From Rohdeia sp041398665 (GTDB taxonomy: Bacteria; Planctomycetota; UBA1135; GCA-002686595): DNA of 64,000 bases. The stretch is taken from positions 1-64,000 of the forward strand of contig JAWKUH010000014.1 in the NCBI GenBank assembly GCA_041398665.1. The letters run 5' to 3'. Shown piece by piece: positions 8,835-16,715 of the stretch. Position 1 is the stretch's first letter. Each line of letters opens with the position of its first letter. The notes beneath the pieces were generated by a model that made no database searches, was not told where the DNA came from, and worked only from the letters and a program-made list of their open reading frames with translations. Both the position numbers and the translations under genes were made by a program.

Positions 8835-9514
8835 GGGGACGCGGTCGCGGAGGTGGACGGGAGGCCCGATCGAAGGGGCGAGCCGCGTTGACTCGCGACG
8901 CTATCCATAGCACACTACCGGACCTCGATTCGGCGCGCGAAGTCGCGGCTGAGGGTTCCGAAGGTGCCGCGAACGGCGCCCGAGGCGCCCGAGTCCGCAG
9001 CGGAGCACGCCGACGGAGGAGCGGTCCGACACCCGTCGGAGCGCCCCCCCGACTCGGGCAAGGACCCAGGTTTCCTCGCCAGGTTCGCACGACCATCTCG
9101 TTCTCGAACGCTGCGCCCCGGACGCGATCCGGAGCGACGCGCTCGACCACCGGCAGGATCCCCTCCCGGCGCCACGGCGGCCGCCGCGGAGTCGCGTCGC
9201 AGCAGCGGCGCGGCGACGCGCACCGCGCACGGCGAAGGGTCAGGGGATCTTCGACTTTCCGGGACGAGCGGTCGCGCGGCGGCGCGCGGGAGCAGGGGTA
9301 CCCTGGCCGCGATCGAGGTCGGTCGACCGACGTCGGACGCGCGCGCCCCGAGGGCGCGCGGCGGACGGCGGCGCCGCCCGACGACCGAAGACTCCACACG
9401 GCAATCTTCACACGGCAATCTTCACACGGCGCCGCCCTCGACGGCTGCGCCTTCCATCCCGTCGCCCCGAAGCCGGCGCGACGCTCGCGCACCGAAGACA
9501 CCCGCTCCGCTCCG
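8835..9514. other. 680-bp divergent intergenic region without a gene
   Basis: This gap separates the sigma-54 activator (minus) from nusA (plus). Open frames exist on both strands but are arginine/proline/serine-rich shadows with no recognisable domain, and the expected rimP gene is absent. A TTGACT hexamer at 8888-8893 is a plausible -35 box for rightward transcription, but no -10 at good spacing is convincing. A short direct repeat sits at 9393-9430. A long untranslated leader for nusA is possible; nothing more can be supported. Confidence 0.5.
9393..9430. repeat. 14-bp tandem repeat, about 2.7 copies
   Basis: The unit ttcacacggcaatc occurs once exactly at 9407-9420, once with two changed leading bases (tccacacggcaatc) at 9393, and once partially (ttcacacggc) at 9421-9430. 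It lies in the leader region about 85 bp before the nusA start. Function is unknown; it may be an operator-like array or slippage product. Confidence 0.7.
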
Positions 9515-10588
9515 ATGAACCCCGAAGAGATGCTCCGTGCGGTCGACGTCATCCACCGCTCGCGCGAGATTCCGAAGGACATCCTCTTCGAGAGCCTCGA
9601 ATACGCGATCGCGACCGCGGTGCGCAAGCGCCTCGGTGCGGGCGACGACCTCGTCGTGACGATCGATCGCGGCACGGGCGAGATCTCGATCGAGGACGAC
9701 GAGGAGCAGTACGAGTTCGACCTCGCGGTGCTCGGCCGCATCGCGGCGCAGGCCTGCAAGCAGGTCATGATGCAGCGCTTCCGCGAGGCCGAGCGCGACA
9801 AGATCTACGACGAGTACGAGGCGCGCGTCGGCTCGCTCGTCAACGGCACCGTCCAACGCTTCGAGGGCGACTCCCTCGTCGTGAACCTCGGCAAGACCGA
9901 GGGCTACCTCCCCCGCGAGGAGCGCGTGCGCGGCGAGACCTACTCGCCCGGCGACCGCATCCGCGCGATCGTCCTCGAGGTCCGCAAGGACGGCCCGCGC
10001 GTGCGCATCATCGTGAGCCGCACGCACCCCGACCTCGTGCGCCGACTGTTCGAGCTCGAGGTCCCCGAGATCGCCGACGACATCATCGACATCAAGCGCG
10101 TGGTCCGCGAGCCGGGCTACCGCACCAAGATGGCGGTGGTCTCGAGCGACCCGAAGATCGACCCGATCGGCGCCTGCGTCGGCGTGCGCGGCGCGCGGAT
10201 CAAGGCCGTCATCGACGAGCTCCGCGGCGAGCGCATCGACATCATCAAGTGGAGCGACTCGCTCGAGACGCTCATCATGAACGGCCTGAAGCCGGCCGAG
10301 ATCAACATCGACAACATCTACGCCGACGTGGACCGCCACTCGGCGACGGTGATCGTCGACGAGGACCAGCAGTCCCTCGCCATCGGCAAGCGCGGCCAGA
10401 ACGTGCGCCTCGCGAGCCGCCTGTGCGGCTGGGACATCGAGATCAAGACCCGCGCGGAGTACGAGGCCGAGCTCCTGGCCGAGGAGGGCGGTGCGCCCTT
10501 CGACGACCGGGACCGGATGGACGGCGAGCCCGTCTCGGCCCCCGCTCGCGACGAGGACTCCGACGACGAAGGCGATGCCGACATCTGA
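9515..10588 (+). CDS. nusA: Transcription termination/antitermination protein NusA
   Basis: A 357-residue RNA-polymerase-binding factor that controls pausing and termination. In order: the NusA N-terminal domain (MLRAVDVIHRSREIPKDILF, then AAQACKQVMMQRFREAERDK), an S1 domain (VNGTVQRFEGDSLVVNLGKT), and two KH domains (KIDPIGACVGVRGARIKAVI and LAIGKRGQNVRLASRLCGWD). It ends in a short acidic tail, without the C-terminal AR repeats of E. coli NusA, as in many non-proteobacteria. The ATG at 9515 matches the family N-terminus; the open frame extends far upstream but in non-coding-like sequence. No Shine-Dalgarno site precedes the start. infB follows on the same strand after 142 bp. Confidence 0.97.
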   Translation: MNPEEMLRAVDVIHRSREIPKDILFESLEYAIATAVRKRLGAGDDLVVTIDRGTGEISIEDDEEQYEFDLAVLGRIAAQACKQVMMQRFREAERDKIYDEYEARVGSLVNGTVQRFEGDSLVVNLGKTEGYLPREERVRGETYSPGDRIRAIVLEVRKDGPRVRIIVSRTHPDLVRRLFELEVPEIADDIIDIKRVVREPGYRTKMAVVSSDPKIDPIGACVGVRGARIKAVIDELRGERIDIIKWSDSLETLIMNGLKPAEINIDNIYADVDRHSATVIVDEDQQSLAIGKRGQNVRLASRLCGWDIEIKTRAEYEAELLAEEGGAPFDDRDRMDGEPVSAPARDEDSDDEGDADI

Positions 10589-10730
10589 GGGTCCGTAGTG
10601 CCGCGCGTCGGGTCGACCAGAGCGCGGCGTTCGAGCGAAGCGGCGAGCGTCCCGACGCTCGCCCACCAGAGCCTCCCGCCCACTCCGACCGGCCGACACG
10701 CCGCACACCACAACCCCACCCCTCGACCAC

Positions 10731-13547
10731 GTGACGAAGAAGCGCGTCTACGACCTCGCCAAGGAGTACGGCATGAAGGGCCAGGACCTGGCCGCCATGC
10801 TCCGTGACTGGGGATTCCTCGTGAAGAGCCACATGTCGGCGCTCGAGGAGGCGGACCTGCTCGTCATCCAGGGACGACTCGCGGCGCACGGCTACGGTGC
10901 GGCGCCGGTCGCCGAGGACGACCTGAGCCTCGGCGGACTGATCGTCCGCAAGAAGAAGAAGAAGGCCGGGACCGCCAGGTCCGACGACGACGGCGACGCG
11001 GATCGCTCGGAGACCGCCGAGAGCTCGGACGACGAGGCGCACGACGCGCCGTCCCCGGCCGCACCGGCCGTCGCCGAGAAGCCCGCCGCGCCGAGCGCTC
11101 CCGTCGAGGAGACGACGCAGGTGCGCGAGGAGCCCGCCGCGCCGGTCGCCGAGACGCCCGCTGCGCCGGTCGAGGAGACCGCGCGCCCCGCCGAGCCCGC
11201 GCGCGCCGAGGAGGCGGAGACGGTCGCCGAACCGGAGGTCGCGCCCGCGGCACCGAAGGACGCGGCCCCGAAGCCCGTCGAGACGAAGGACGCGCCGAAG
11301 ACGGACGCGCCCGAGGAAGTGGTCCCCGCGCCGCGCGCCGCCGCGAAGAAGGACGCCGGCGAGGCACCTTCGAAGCCGGCGCCGACGGCCGAGACGACCG
11401 AGAAGGCGGGGTCCGACGACGACGTCGAGATCGTGCGCCCGAACGAGGGTCGCCGCCGCGCGAAGATCACGGGCTTCATCGACCTCTCCAAGGTCCAGAC
11501 GAACCAGCCGGCGCGGCGCGAGTCCCGCCGGCTCCAGTCGCGCGACGACGGTGCGGTCCCCGACGTGCAGCCGACGCTCGGTCGCGGACGCAAGCCGCTC
11601 GCGCGCGGCACCGACCAGGGCCGCGGCACGCTGACCGCCGCCGAACTGCGCGAACGCGAGGCCGGACGCTTCCTGCGCCGTCACCGTCCGCAGACCACGG
11701 GTCGGCGCGGCGGCGGCGGCGGACGCGGCGGTTCGCGCTCGTCGTCGGTGGCCGGCTCGCCCCACTCGGGGAGCGCGGTCGCGATCGACTCGCCGATCAC
11801 GGTCAAGAAGCTCGGCGACGCGCTCGCCGTGAAGCAGAACGAGGTGCTCCGCAAGGCCTTCGACCTGCTCGGCTTCGGCGCGGTGAACATCAACTCCACG
11901 CTCGACGAGGAGACGGCGGTGCTGCTGGCCGGCGAGTTCGACGTCGAACTCGAGGTCAAGCACGAGGTCGCCGCGGAGGAGCAACTCCTCGAGGAGCTCC
12001 GCGCCCAGCGCAGCGACGTCGAGGACGAGGCGCTCACGGTCCGCACCCCCACCGTCGCGATCCTCGGCCACGTCGACCACGGCAAGACGACGCTGATCGA
12101 CACGATCCGCCGCAGCGAGATCGCGGGCGACGAGAGCGGCGGCATCACGCAGCACATCGGTGCGTACCGCGTCCACACCCAGAAGGGTCACGCCGTCACG
12201 GTCGTCGACACCCCGGGTCACGCGGCCTTCACCGCCATGCGGGCGCGCGGCGCTCGCGCCGTCGACATCGCGATCGTCGTGGTCGCGGCCGACGACGGCG
12301 TCATGCCGCAGACCGAGGAGGCGATCAACCACGCTCGCGCGGCGAAGACGCCGATCGTGATCGCCCTCAACAAGATGGACAAGCCGGACGCGAATCCGGA
12401 GAAGGTCAAGCAGCAGCTCGCCGGCATCGACCTCGTCCCCGAGGAATGGGGCGGGACGACCGCGATCATGCCGGTCAGCGCCCTCAAGGGCGACGGCATC
12501 GACGCGCTGCTCGAACGCGTGTTCCTCGAGGGCGAGCTCCTCGAGCTCCGCGCCCACGAGGAGGGCCCCGCGTCGGGCGTCGTGCTCGAGGCCGAGGTCC
12601 AGCAGGGCCGCGGCATCGTGGCGCACCTCCTGGTCCAGGACGGTTCGCTGAAGCGCGGCGACGTCATCCTCGCCGGCGAGGGCTACGGTCGCGTGCGCTC
12701 CATGCACAACGACCGCGGCGACGAGATCGACCACGCCGGACCGTCGATGCCGGTCGAGGTGTCCGGTCTCGACAAGCTCCCCGGCATCGGCGAGCACTTC
12801 CACGTCGTGCCGGACCTCCAACGCGCGAAGGAAGTCGCGGAGGAACGCGAGCGCAGCACGCGCATGTCGACGCTCGCCGAGCGCCGCGCGGTCAACAAGG
12901 AGAACCTCTTCGCCGAGGTCGCCCAACAGGCCCGCACCGCGCTCAACCTGATCGTCAAGGCCGACGTGCAGGGCTCCGTCGAGGTGCTGAAGAACCAGCT
13001 GCAGGACCTCGAGCACGACGAGATCGCCGTGCGCGTCCTCCACGCCGGCGTCGGCGCGGTGACGGAGAGCGACGTCGACCTCGCGGCGACGTCCGACGCC
13101 CTGATCCTCGCGTTCCACGTCGGGACGAACTCGAAGGCCCGCCAGGCGGCGGACCGCGCGAACGTCCAGATCAAGAACTTCCGCGTCGTCTACGAGCTGC
13201 TCGACGACATCAAGCGGATCATGGAAGGCAGCCTGGCTCCCGACATCGTCGAGGAGATCACGGGCCACGCCGAGATCCGCGTCATCTTCCGCTCGTCGAA
13301 GTTCGGCAACATCGCCGGCTCGCACGTCATCGACGGCAAGATCCACCACGACAGTCGGGTCCGCCTGCTGCGCGACGGCACCGTCGTCTTCACGGGCTAC
13401 ATGGGCTCGCTGCGCCGCGAGAAGGACCAGGCCAAGGAAGTCCGCGAGGGCTTCGACTGCGGCATCGTGATCAAGGACTACGACAACATCCAGGAAGGCG
13501 ACGTCGTCGAGGCGTACCGCCTGAAGGAAGTCAAGCGGACGCTGTGA
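10731..13547 (+). CDS. infB: Translation initiation factor IF-2
   Basis: A 938-residue GTPase that places initiator tRNA on the 30S subunit. It starts with GTG (KKRVYDLAKEYGMKGQDLAA), the conserved IF2 N-terminal helix motif. A long Ala/Pro/Glu linker with KKKKK follows. The second N-terminal domain (ITVKKLGDALAVKQNEVLRK) comes just before the G domain: GHVDHGKTT near residue 446, DTPGH, and NKMDKPD. Domains II-IV follow, ending VVEAYRLKEVKRTL. Length fits IF-2 proteins with extended linkers. No Shine-Dalgarno site is visible at the GTG; it was chosen because the conserved motif begins at codon 3. It lies between nusA and rbfA, the classic order. Confidence 0.98.
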   Translation: MTKKRVYDLAKEYGMKGQDLAAMLRDWGFLVKSHMSALEEADLLVIQGRLAAHGYGAAPVAEDDLSLGGLIVRKKKKKAGTARSDDDGDADRSETAESSDDEAHDAPSPAAPAVAEKPAAPSAPVEETTQVREEPAAPVAETPAAPVEETARPAEPARAEEAETVAEPEVAPAAPKDAAPKPVETKDAPKTDAPEEVVPAPRAAAKKDAGEAPSKPAPTAETTEKAGSDDDVEIVRPNEGRRRAKITGFIDLSKVQTNQPARRESRRLQSRDDGAVPDVQPTLGRGRKPLARGTDQGRGTLTAAELREREAGRFLRRHRPQTTGRRGGGGGRGGSRSSSVAGSPHSGSAVAIDSPITVKKLGDALAVKQNEVLRKAFDLLGFGAVNINSTLDEETAVLLAGEFDVELEVKHEVAAEEQLLEELRAQRSDVEDEALTVRTPTVAILGHVDHGKTTLIDTIRRSEIAGDESGGITQHIGAYRVHTQKGHAVTVVDTPGHAAFTAMRARGARAVDIAIVVVAADDGVMPQTEEAINHARAAKTPIVIALNKMDKPDANPEKVKQQLAGIDLVPEEWGGTTAIMPVSALKGDGIDALLERVFLEGELLELRAHEEGPASGVVLEAEVQQGRGIVAHLLVQDGSLKRGDVILAGEGYGRVRSMHNDRGDEIDHAGPSMPVEVSGLDKLPGIGEHFHVVPDLQRAKEVAEERERSTRMSTLAERRAVNKENLFAEVAQQARTALNLIVKADVQGSVEVLKNQLQDLEHDEIAVRVLHAGVGAVTESDVDLAATSDALILAFHVGTNSKARQAADRANVQIKNFRVVYELLDDIKRIMEGSLAPDIVEEITGHAEIRVIFRSSKFGNIAGSHVIDGKIHHDSRVRLLRDGTVVFTGYMGSLRREKDQAKEVREGFDCGIVIKDYDNIQEGDVVEAYRLKEVKRTL

Positions 13548-13561
13548 GGCGCGAGCTCCGG

Positions 13562-13604
13562 CGGGCGCGCGGCGCGGACGTCACGGACGTCCGCCGCGCG
13601 CCCG
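13562..13604 (+). terminator. Strong GC hairpin between infB and rbfA
   Basis: The arms cgggcgcgcgg and ccgcgcgcccg, extended by cggacgt and acgtccg around a cacgg loop, can form a stem of about 18 bp with one 2-nt bulge. It begins 14 nt after the infB stop and ends 34 nt before rbfA. There is no T-run, so it may attenuate, stabilise or be processed rather than terminate. Confidence 0.45.
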
Positions 13605-13638
13605 CTCCCGTCCACGGCTCCCCGGGAGACTCGCCGAC

Positions 13639-14130
13639 ATGGTGAATCCTCGCACCATCGCGCGCCTCGAGGCGCGCATCCTCGAACGCGCGGCCCACTG
13701 CGTCGAGTTCGAACTCGCCGACCCGCGCATCGCTCTCGTCACGCTCACGCGCTGCGAGCTCTCGAAGGACCTGGGTCACGCCAAGCTCTTCTACTCCGTG
13801 CTCGGGAGCGCGGCGGAGCAGCGCTCGACGCAGCGCGCGCTCGACGATGCGGCGGGCTTCGTGCAGCGGCAGGTCGGGCGGGTGCTCGAGACGCGGCGCA
13901 CGCCGAAGATCGCCTGGTTCTTCGACGAGTCGATCCAGCGCGCGGCGGAGATGGATCGCAAGATCCGTGAAGCGCTGCGCACCGACCGCTCGGTCAACCC
14001 CTCGGCGCACCCCGAGTACGACGAGCACGGGAGCCCGGAGGAGGCGGAGGAGGCCGCGACCGATCCCGACCTGGAGGCCGACGAGATCGATGCGGAGTAC
14101 GAGGAGTTCCTCGAGGACGACGACCGCTGA
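13639..14130 (+). CDS. rbfA: 30S ribosome-binding factor RbfA
   Basis: A 163-residue cold-shock ribosome maturation factor that binds the 30S precursor near 16S helix 1. The single KH-like domain is visible as RLEARILERAAHCVEFELAD, then ALVTLTRCELSKDLGHAKLF and a late ETRRTPKIAWFFDESIQRAA, which is the signature strand and helix of the family. The last about 40 residues are acidic (EADEIDAEYEEFLEDDD), longer than in E. coli but common elsewhere. The ATG at 13639 has a weak GGGAGA upstream. It is the last gene of the nusA-infB-rbfA run; truB, usually next, is absent because the repeat island begins here. Confidence 0.93.
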   Translation: MVNPRTIARLEARILERAAHCVEFELADPRIALVTLTRCELSKDLGHAKLFYSVLGSAAEQRSTQRALDDAAGFVQRQVGRVLETRRTPKIAWFFDESIQRAAEMDRKIREALRTDRSVNPSAHPEYDEHGSPEEAEEAATDPDLEADEIDAEYEEFLEDDDR

Positions 14131-14136
14131 AGGCTT

Positions 14137-14161
14137 CCGCGCGCTGTGAAGCAGCGCGCGG
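14137..14161 (+). terminator. Perfect 10-bp hairpin after rbfA
   Basis: ccgcgcgctg and cagcgcgcgg pair perfectly around a tgaag loop, starting 7 nt after the rbfA stop. There is no long T-run, only tgttct. Its position makes it a likely intrinsic terminator or 3'-end protector for the nusA-infB-rbfA transcript. Confidence 0.55.
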
Positions 14162-14190
14162 TGTTCTGCTACGGCGCCTGCGGCGCCGAA

Positions 14191-14365
14191 GTCCACGCAG
14201 GAAACACGAAGGGGAACGGCAGAAGGACACGAAGAGCACGAAGGCGCCGCCAAGCAGCTGGACGCAGGGACCCGCGGAGCGCATCGCGCGCCGCGGGTCC
14301 CTGCGTTCCTTCCGTGTGGTCCGCCGCCGAAGGCGGCGCTTCGTGTGCTTCGTGTGCTCGGTTCC
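14191..14365. repeat. Nested palindromic repeat, unit 1 (cacgaag family)
   Basis: The outer left arm is rich in cacgaagg words (about 14191-14250). The outer right arm has the complementary cttcgtgtgcttcgtgtgct near 14340. Between them is a perfect 15-bp inner stem: cgcagggacccgcgg at 14263-14277 and ccgcgggtccctgcg at 14291-14305. The same plan recurs in units 2 and 4. No protein is encoded on either strand. Flanking ggcccggcaggccgcg is a further short palindrome. Confidence 0.8.
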
Positions 14366-14434
14366 ATGCGCGCGGCCCGGCAGGCCGCGCCGCCTCGAAG
14401 TGTGCGCGACGCTGCGCTGGCCTGGCGCCGAAGA

Positions 14435-14603
14435 CCACGCAGTTCGACACGAAGGAACAGCAGGAAGGACGCGAAGAACACGAAGGCGCTGCGCGGTGCA
14501 GGGACCCGCGCATTGCGCCCCGCGGTCCCTGTGTCCTTCCGTGCGTCCCGCCGCAGGCGGCGCCTTCCGGTTCTTCGCGTTCTTCGTGTTTCGATTCGCG
14601 TGG
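14435..14603. repeat. Nested palindromic repeat, unit 2 (cacgaag family)
   Basis: The left arm runs from ccacgcagttcgacacgaag through cgcgaagaacacgaaggcg. The right arm, ggttcttcgcgttcttcgtg up to gattcgcgtgg, is largely its reverse complement. An inner stem of cagggacccgcg against cgcggtccctg sits in the middle. The right arm shares a 12-13-bp ttccggttcttcgcg block with unit 4 at about 16578. Confidence 0.8.
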
Positions 14604-14685
14604 GTCGCGCGGCCGGCAGGCCGCGCAGCCCTCGAGAACAGCACGAGGTGCTGCGCTGGAGCCTTCGGCGCCGAGGGACACAAAG

Positions 14686-14824
14686 TTCACAGGGAGGCAC
14701 AGAGGACACAGAGACACGCAGCCGCCGGAGGCGGCGAGCGGAGAGCTCGGGGACGCATGCGCCCCGATTCTCCGACCGAGCGCCGTTCATCGTGGTCTCT
14801 GTGTCCTCTGTGGCTCCCTGTGAA
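14686..14824. repeat. Palindromic repeat, unit 3 (cacagag family)
   Basis: The left arm starts ttcacagggaggcacagagg at 14686 and continues acacagaga. The right arm (14792-14824) ends tggctccctgtgaa and is an almost perfect reverse complement over about 30 bp. The words differ from units 1 and 2 but match those of the palindrome at 4909-5140. No gene is seen inside. Confidence 0.8.
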
Positions 14825-14831
14825 TCATCCC

Positions 14832-14897
14832 TCGCGGCGCGAAGCGGCGCGCTGTGTTCCCCGCGCGGCGCGAAGCGGCGCGCTGTGTTCCCCGCGG
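14832..14897. repeat. Tandem 31-bp repeat, left part (two units)
   Basis: Two near-identical units built on gcggcgcgaagcggcgcgct followed by gtgttccccgc lie head to tail and end at the left border of the IS element. Four more units of the same repeat resume on its right side at 16262. Joining the flanks after removing the IS and one CGG recreates an almost normal unit. Confidence 0.85.
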
Positions 14898-15029
14898 TGG
14901 CCTTGCTGGGAATCGTGGACACCAGATTTCGTACTTCTCGCAGTTGTTGTTGGGGTCTGGGGAAGGGTCTCCTTCCCAGGGGGAGCCGCGCTCAGCCTGC
15001 CCCACGAGGCTGAGCGGCGGCGGTCCGGG

Positions 15030-15860
15030 GCGGAGCCCCGGCGGTCTCGATCTTCGCGGTTCACGCGACGACTTCGTGCTGGTCGCACATGCAGGCTCCC
15101 CGTCGACTTCCATCGGCGTGCGGTGGCTGAGCGTCGAGTGGAGTCTCCCGCGGCTGTAGAAGCGCTCGACGTCGGGTCGACGCGCGCGGTCATCGAGCCG
15201 CTCCATTCCTGCCAGTTCGCCCACTCCTGTTTGAAGGTCCCGAAGAAGCCTCGATCACCGCGTTGTCGCAGCTGCTCTTGCGGCTCATGCTGCACGTGAT
15301 GCCGTGGTGCTCGAGCAGCGCCTGGAAGTACCCACTCGCACTGACTTCCGCGATCGGAGTGGTACGAGCGTCGCCGCCGGATCGCGCCAGGCCAACGTTC
15401 TCGAGCGCGCGCTCGATCAGCTCCGTCCGCATGTGGCCCGCCATCGACCAGCCCAGATCAGCCGCGTGCCGATGTCGATGATCGCCGCGAGGTGGACGGG
15501 GCTGCCCGTGTGTGCACCTGCGTCAGGTCCGCGCACCACACGACATCGCTCGAATCCGCAGAAAGCGCCTCTCCAGCAGGTTCTCGGCCACTCGAAGGCC
15601 AGGCGCGACGAATCCGTCGTCGAGCGGAACCACGCCGCACCTGCCGATCCTGCTCGCGCACGAGCTGCGCCGACGGCGCCGGCTCGTCGGTAGCCTTCGC
15701 GAGCGAGCGCCCCGACCACCCGTGGGCCGCAGGTGCCGCGACCGCCGCGTGGACCTCGCGGATCGCCTCGACCACCTTCGCGTCTTCGAGCTCCTTCGGA
15801 AGGCGCCGCTGCGACAGCCACGCAGGAACCCGCTGCGCGAGAGGCCGAGCGCTCGGACAT
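15030..15860 (-). pseudogene. IS3-family transposase orfB remnant
   Basis: Pieces of one DDE integrase-fold transposase can be followed through at least four frame changes. They are VWCADLTQVHT with the first catalytic Asp, HLAAIIDIGTRLI with the second, then MAGHMRTELIERAL, then ASGYFQALLEHHGITCSMSR and SCDNAVIEA with the catalytic Glu. A last piece, FYSRGRLHSTLSHRTPMEV, is the usual C-terminal motif. No single frame covers more than about 80 codons of it. It is therefore non-functional, unless the indels are sequencing errors. The boundaries given are approximate. Confidence 0.85.
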
Positions 15861-15899
15861 CAGGGCCCCCGAGAAGTTCGCCTCTCCGGGCGAGAATCA

Positions 15900-16204
15900 G
15901 GTCGAAGGTCGCCCTGCTCCTCGCGAAGGCCGCGGCTTTTTTAGGAAGTCGCGCTCCATCTCGAGCTGCCGCACCTGGCGCCGACGCGAGCTCCTGGTCC
16001 GGTGTCTCGGTCGGCCGCGACTCTCGCCGGCGGCGCGGGCTTCTTCAACCGCTTCGCGTCGGTCAGCCCCTCCGCGTCGAGCACCAGTAGCGCAGCGTGC
16101 TCTTGTCGATCCCGTGCGGGACACTTCGGCGATGTTGCCGACCTCACTCACCATGCGAACCGCGTCCGCCTTCTGTTCCGGCGTAACGTTGCCTTCCGGG
16201 CCAT
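15900..16204 (-). pseudogene. IS3-family orfA remnant
   Basis: NVTPEQKADAVRMVSEVGNI followed by AEVSRTG is the helix-turn-helix of IS3 orfA proteins. After a frame change, a piece ending VRQLEMERDFLKK is the conserved coiled-coil end that normally precedes the programmed -1 frameshift into orfB. The intact start codon is not evident in the frame of the motif. Limits are approximate. Confidence 0.75.
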
Positions 16205-16261
16205 GGATACCCTGTGCATCGCGCGCAAAAAAGCGGTGTCCACTTGAGCCGGGCAAGGTCA

Positions 16262-16385
16262 CGGCGCGGAGCGGCGCGCTGTGTTCCCCCGCGGCGCGAA
16301 GCGGCGCGCTGTGTTCCCCGCGCGGCGCGAAGCGGCGCGCTGTGTTCCCCGCGCGGCGCGAAGCGGCGCGCTGTGTTCCCCGCGC
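16262..16385. repeat. Tandem 31-bp repeat, right part (four units)
   Basis: Four copies of a unit containing gcgcgctgtgttcccc follow at 31-bp spacing directly after the IS element. The first has one changed base (gcgcggagcgg for gcgcgaagcgg). The units match those at 14832-14897, giving at least six in the uninterrupted array. There are no spacers, so this is not a CRISPR array. Confidence 0.88.
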
Positions 16386-16449
16386 GGCCGGCAGGCCGCG
16401 CCGCGCCTCGAAGGAAGCACGAGTTGCGCTCGGCGCTGCGGCGCCGAAG

Positions 16450-16612
16450 CCCACGCAGTTTCGACACGAAGGGAACGAAAGCACGCGAAGATGAAGGCGC
16501 CGCTGCGGTGCGCAGGACCTCGCGAGCACTGCCCGCGGGTCCCTGCATTCTTCCGTGTGGTCCGCCGAAGGCGGCGCTTCCGGTTCTTCGCGTCTTCGTG
16601 CTCGATCCGCGG
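16450..16612. repeat. Nested palindromic repeat, unit 4 (cacgaag family)
   Basis: The left arm begins ccacgcagtttcgacacgaa and continues with cacgcgaag. The right arm reads ggcgcttccggttcttcgcg then tcttcgtgctcg. An inner gcaggacctcgcg pairs roughly with cgcgggtccctgc. It is most like unit 2. The remaining sequence to 16715 shows no gene; this whole stretch lies between the convergent ends of rbfA and the next minus-strand gene. Confidence 0.78.
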
Positions 16613-16715
16613 TCGCGCGCCGCGTCGCGCGCGCGGAACGCGCTCAGGCGCACGCCGGACGGACCTCGAGGCGCGTCCCACGCGCCGAGAGGTCTCGAAG
16701 GTCGCGCCAGGACCG

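Larger units (their letters stand above)
14898..16261 (-). mobile_element. Degenerate IS3-family insertion sequence
   Basis: The element is about 1364 bp, the normal size for the family. Its ends are imperfect inverted repeats of about 26 bp: the left reads tggccttgctggg then tggacacc, and the right, on the other strand, tgaccttgcccgg then tggacacc. Each end abuts a CGG, consistent with a 3-bp target duplication. Inside, on the minus strand, are remnants of orfA (helix-turn-helix and leucine-zipper part) and of the DDE transposase orfB, spread over several frames. The element sits inside a 31-bp tandem array, so the insertion is later than the array. It is most likely immobile on its own. Confidence 0.85.

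Noticed and set aside
8888..9514. N-terminal extension of NusA by about 209 codons
   Set aside because: The upstream part is Arg/Gly/Ser-rich with no similarity to NusA, and the conserved N-terminus begins exactly at the ATG at 9515.
16262..16385. CRISPR array
   Set aside because: The 31-bp units are directly adjacent without spacers, and no cas gene is in the window.
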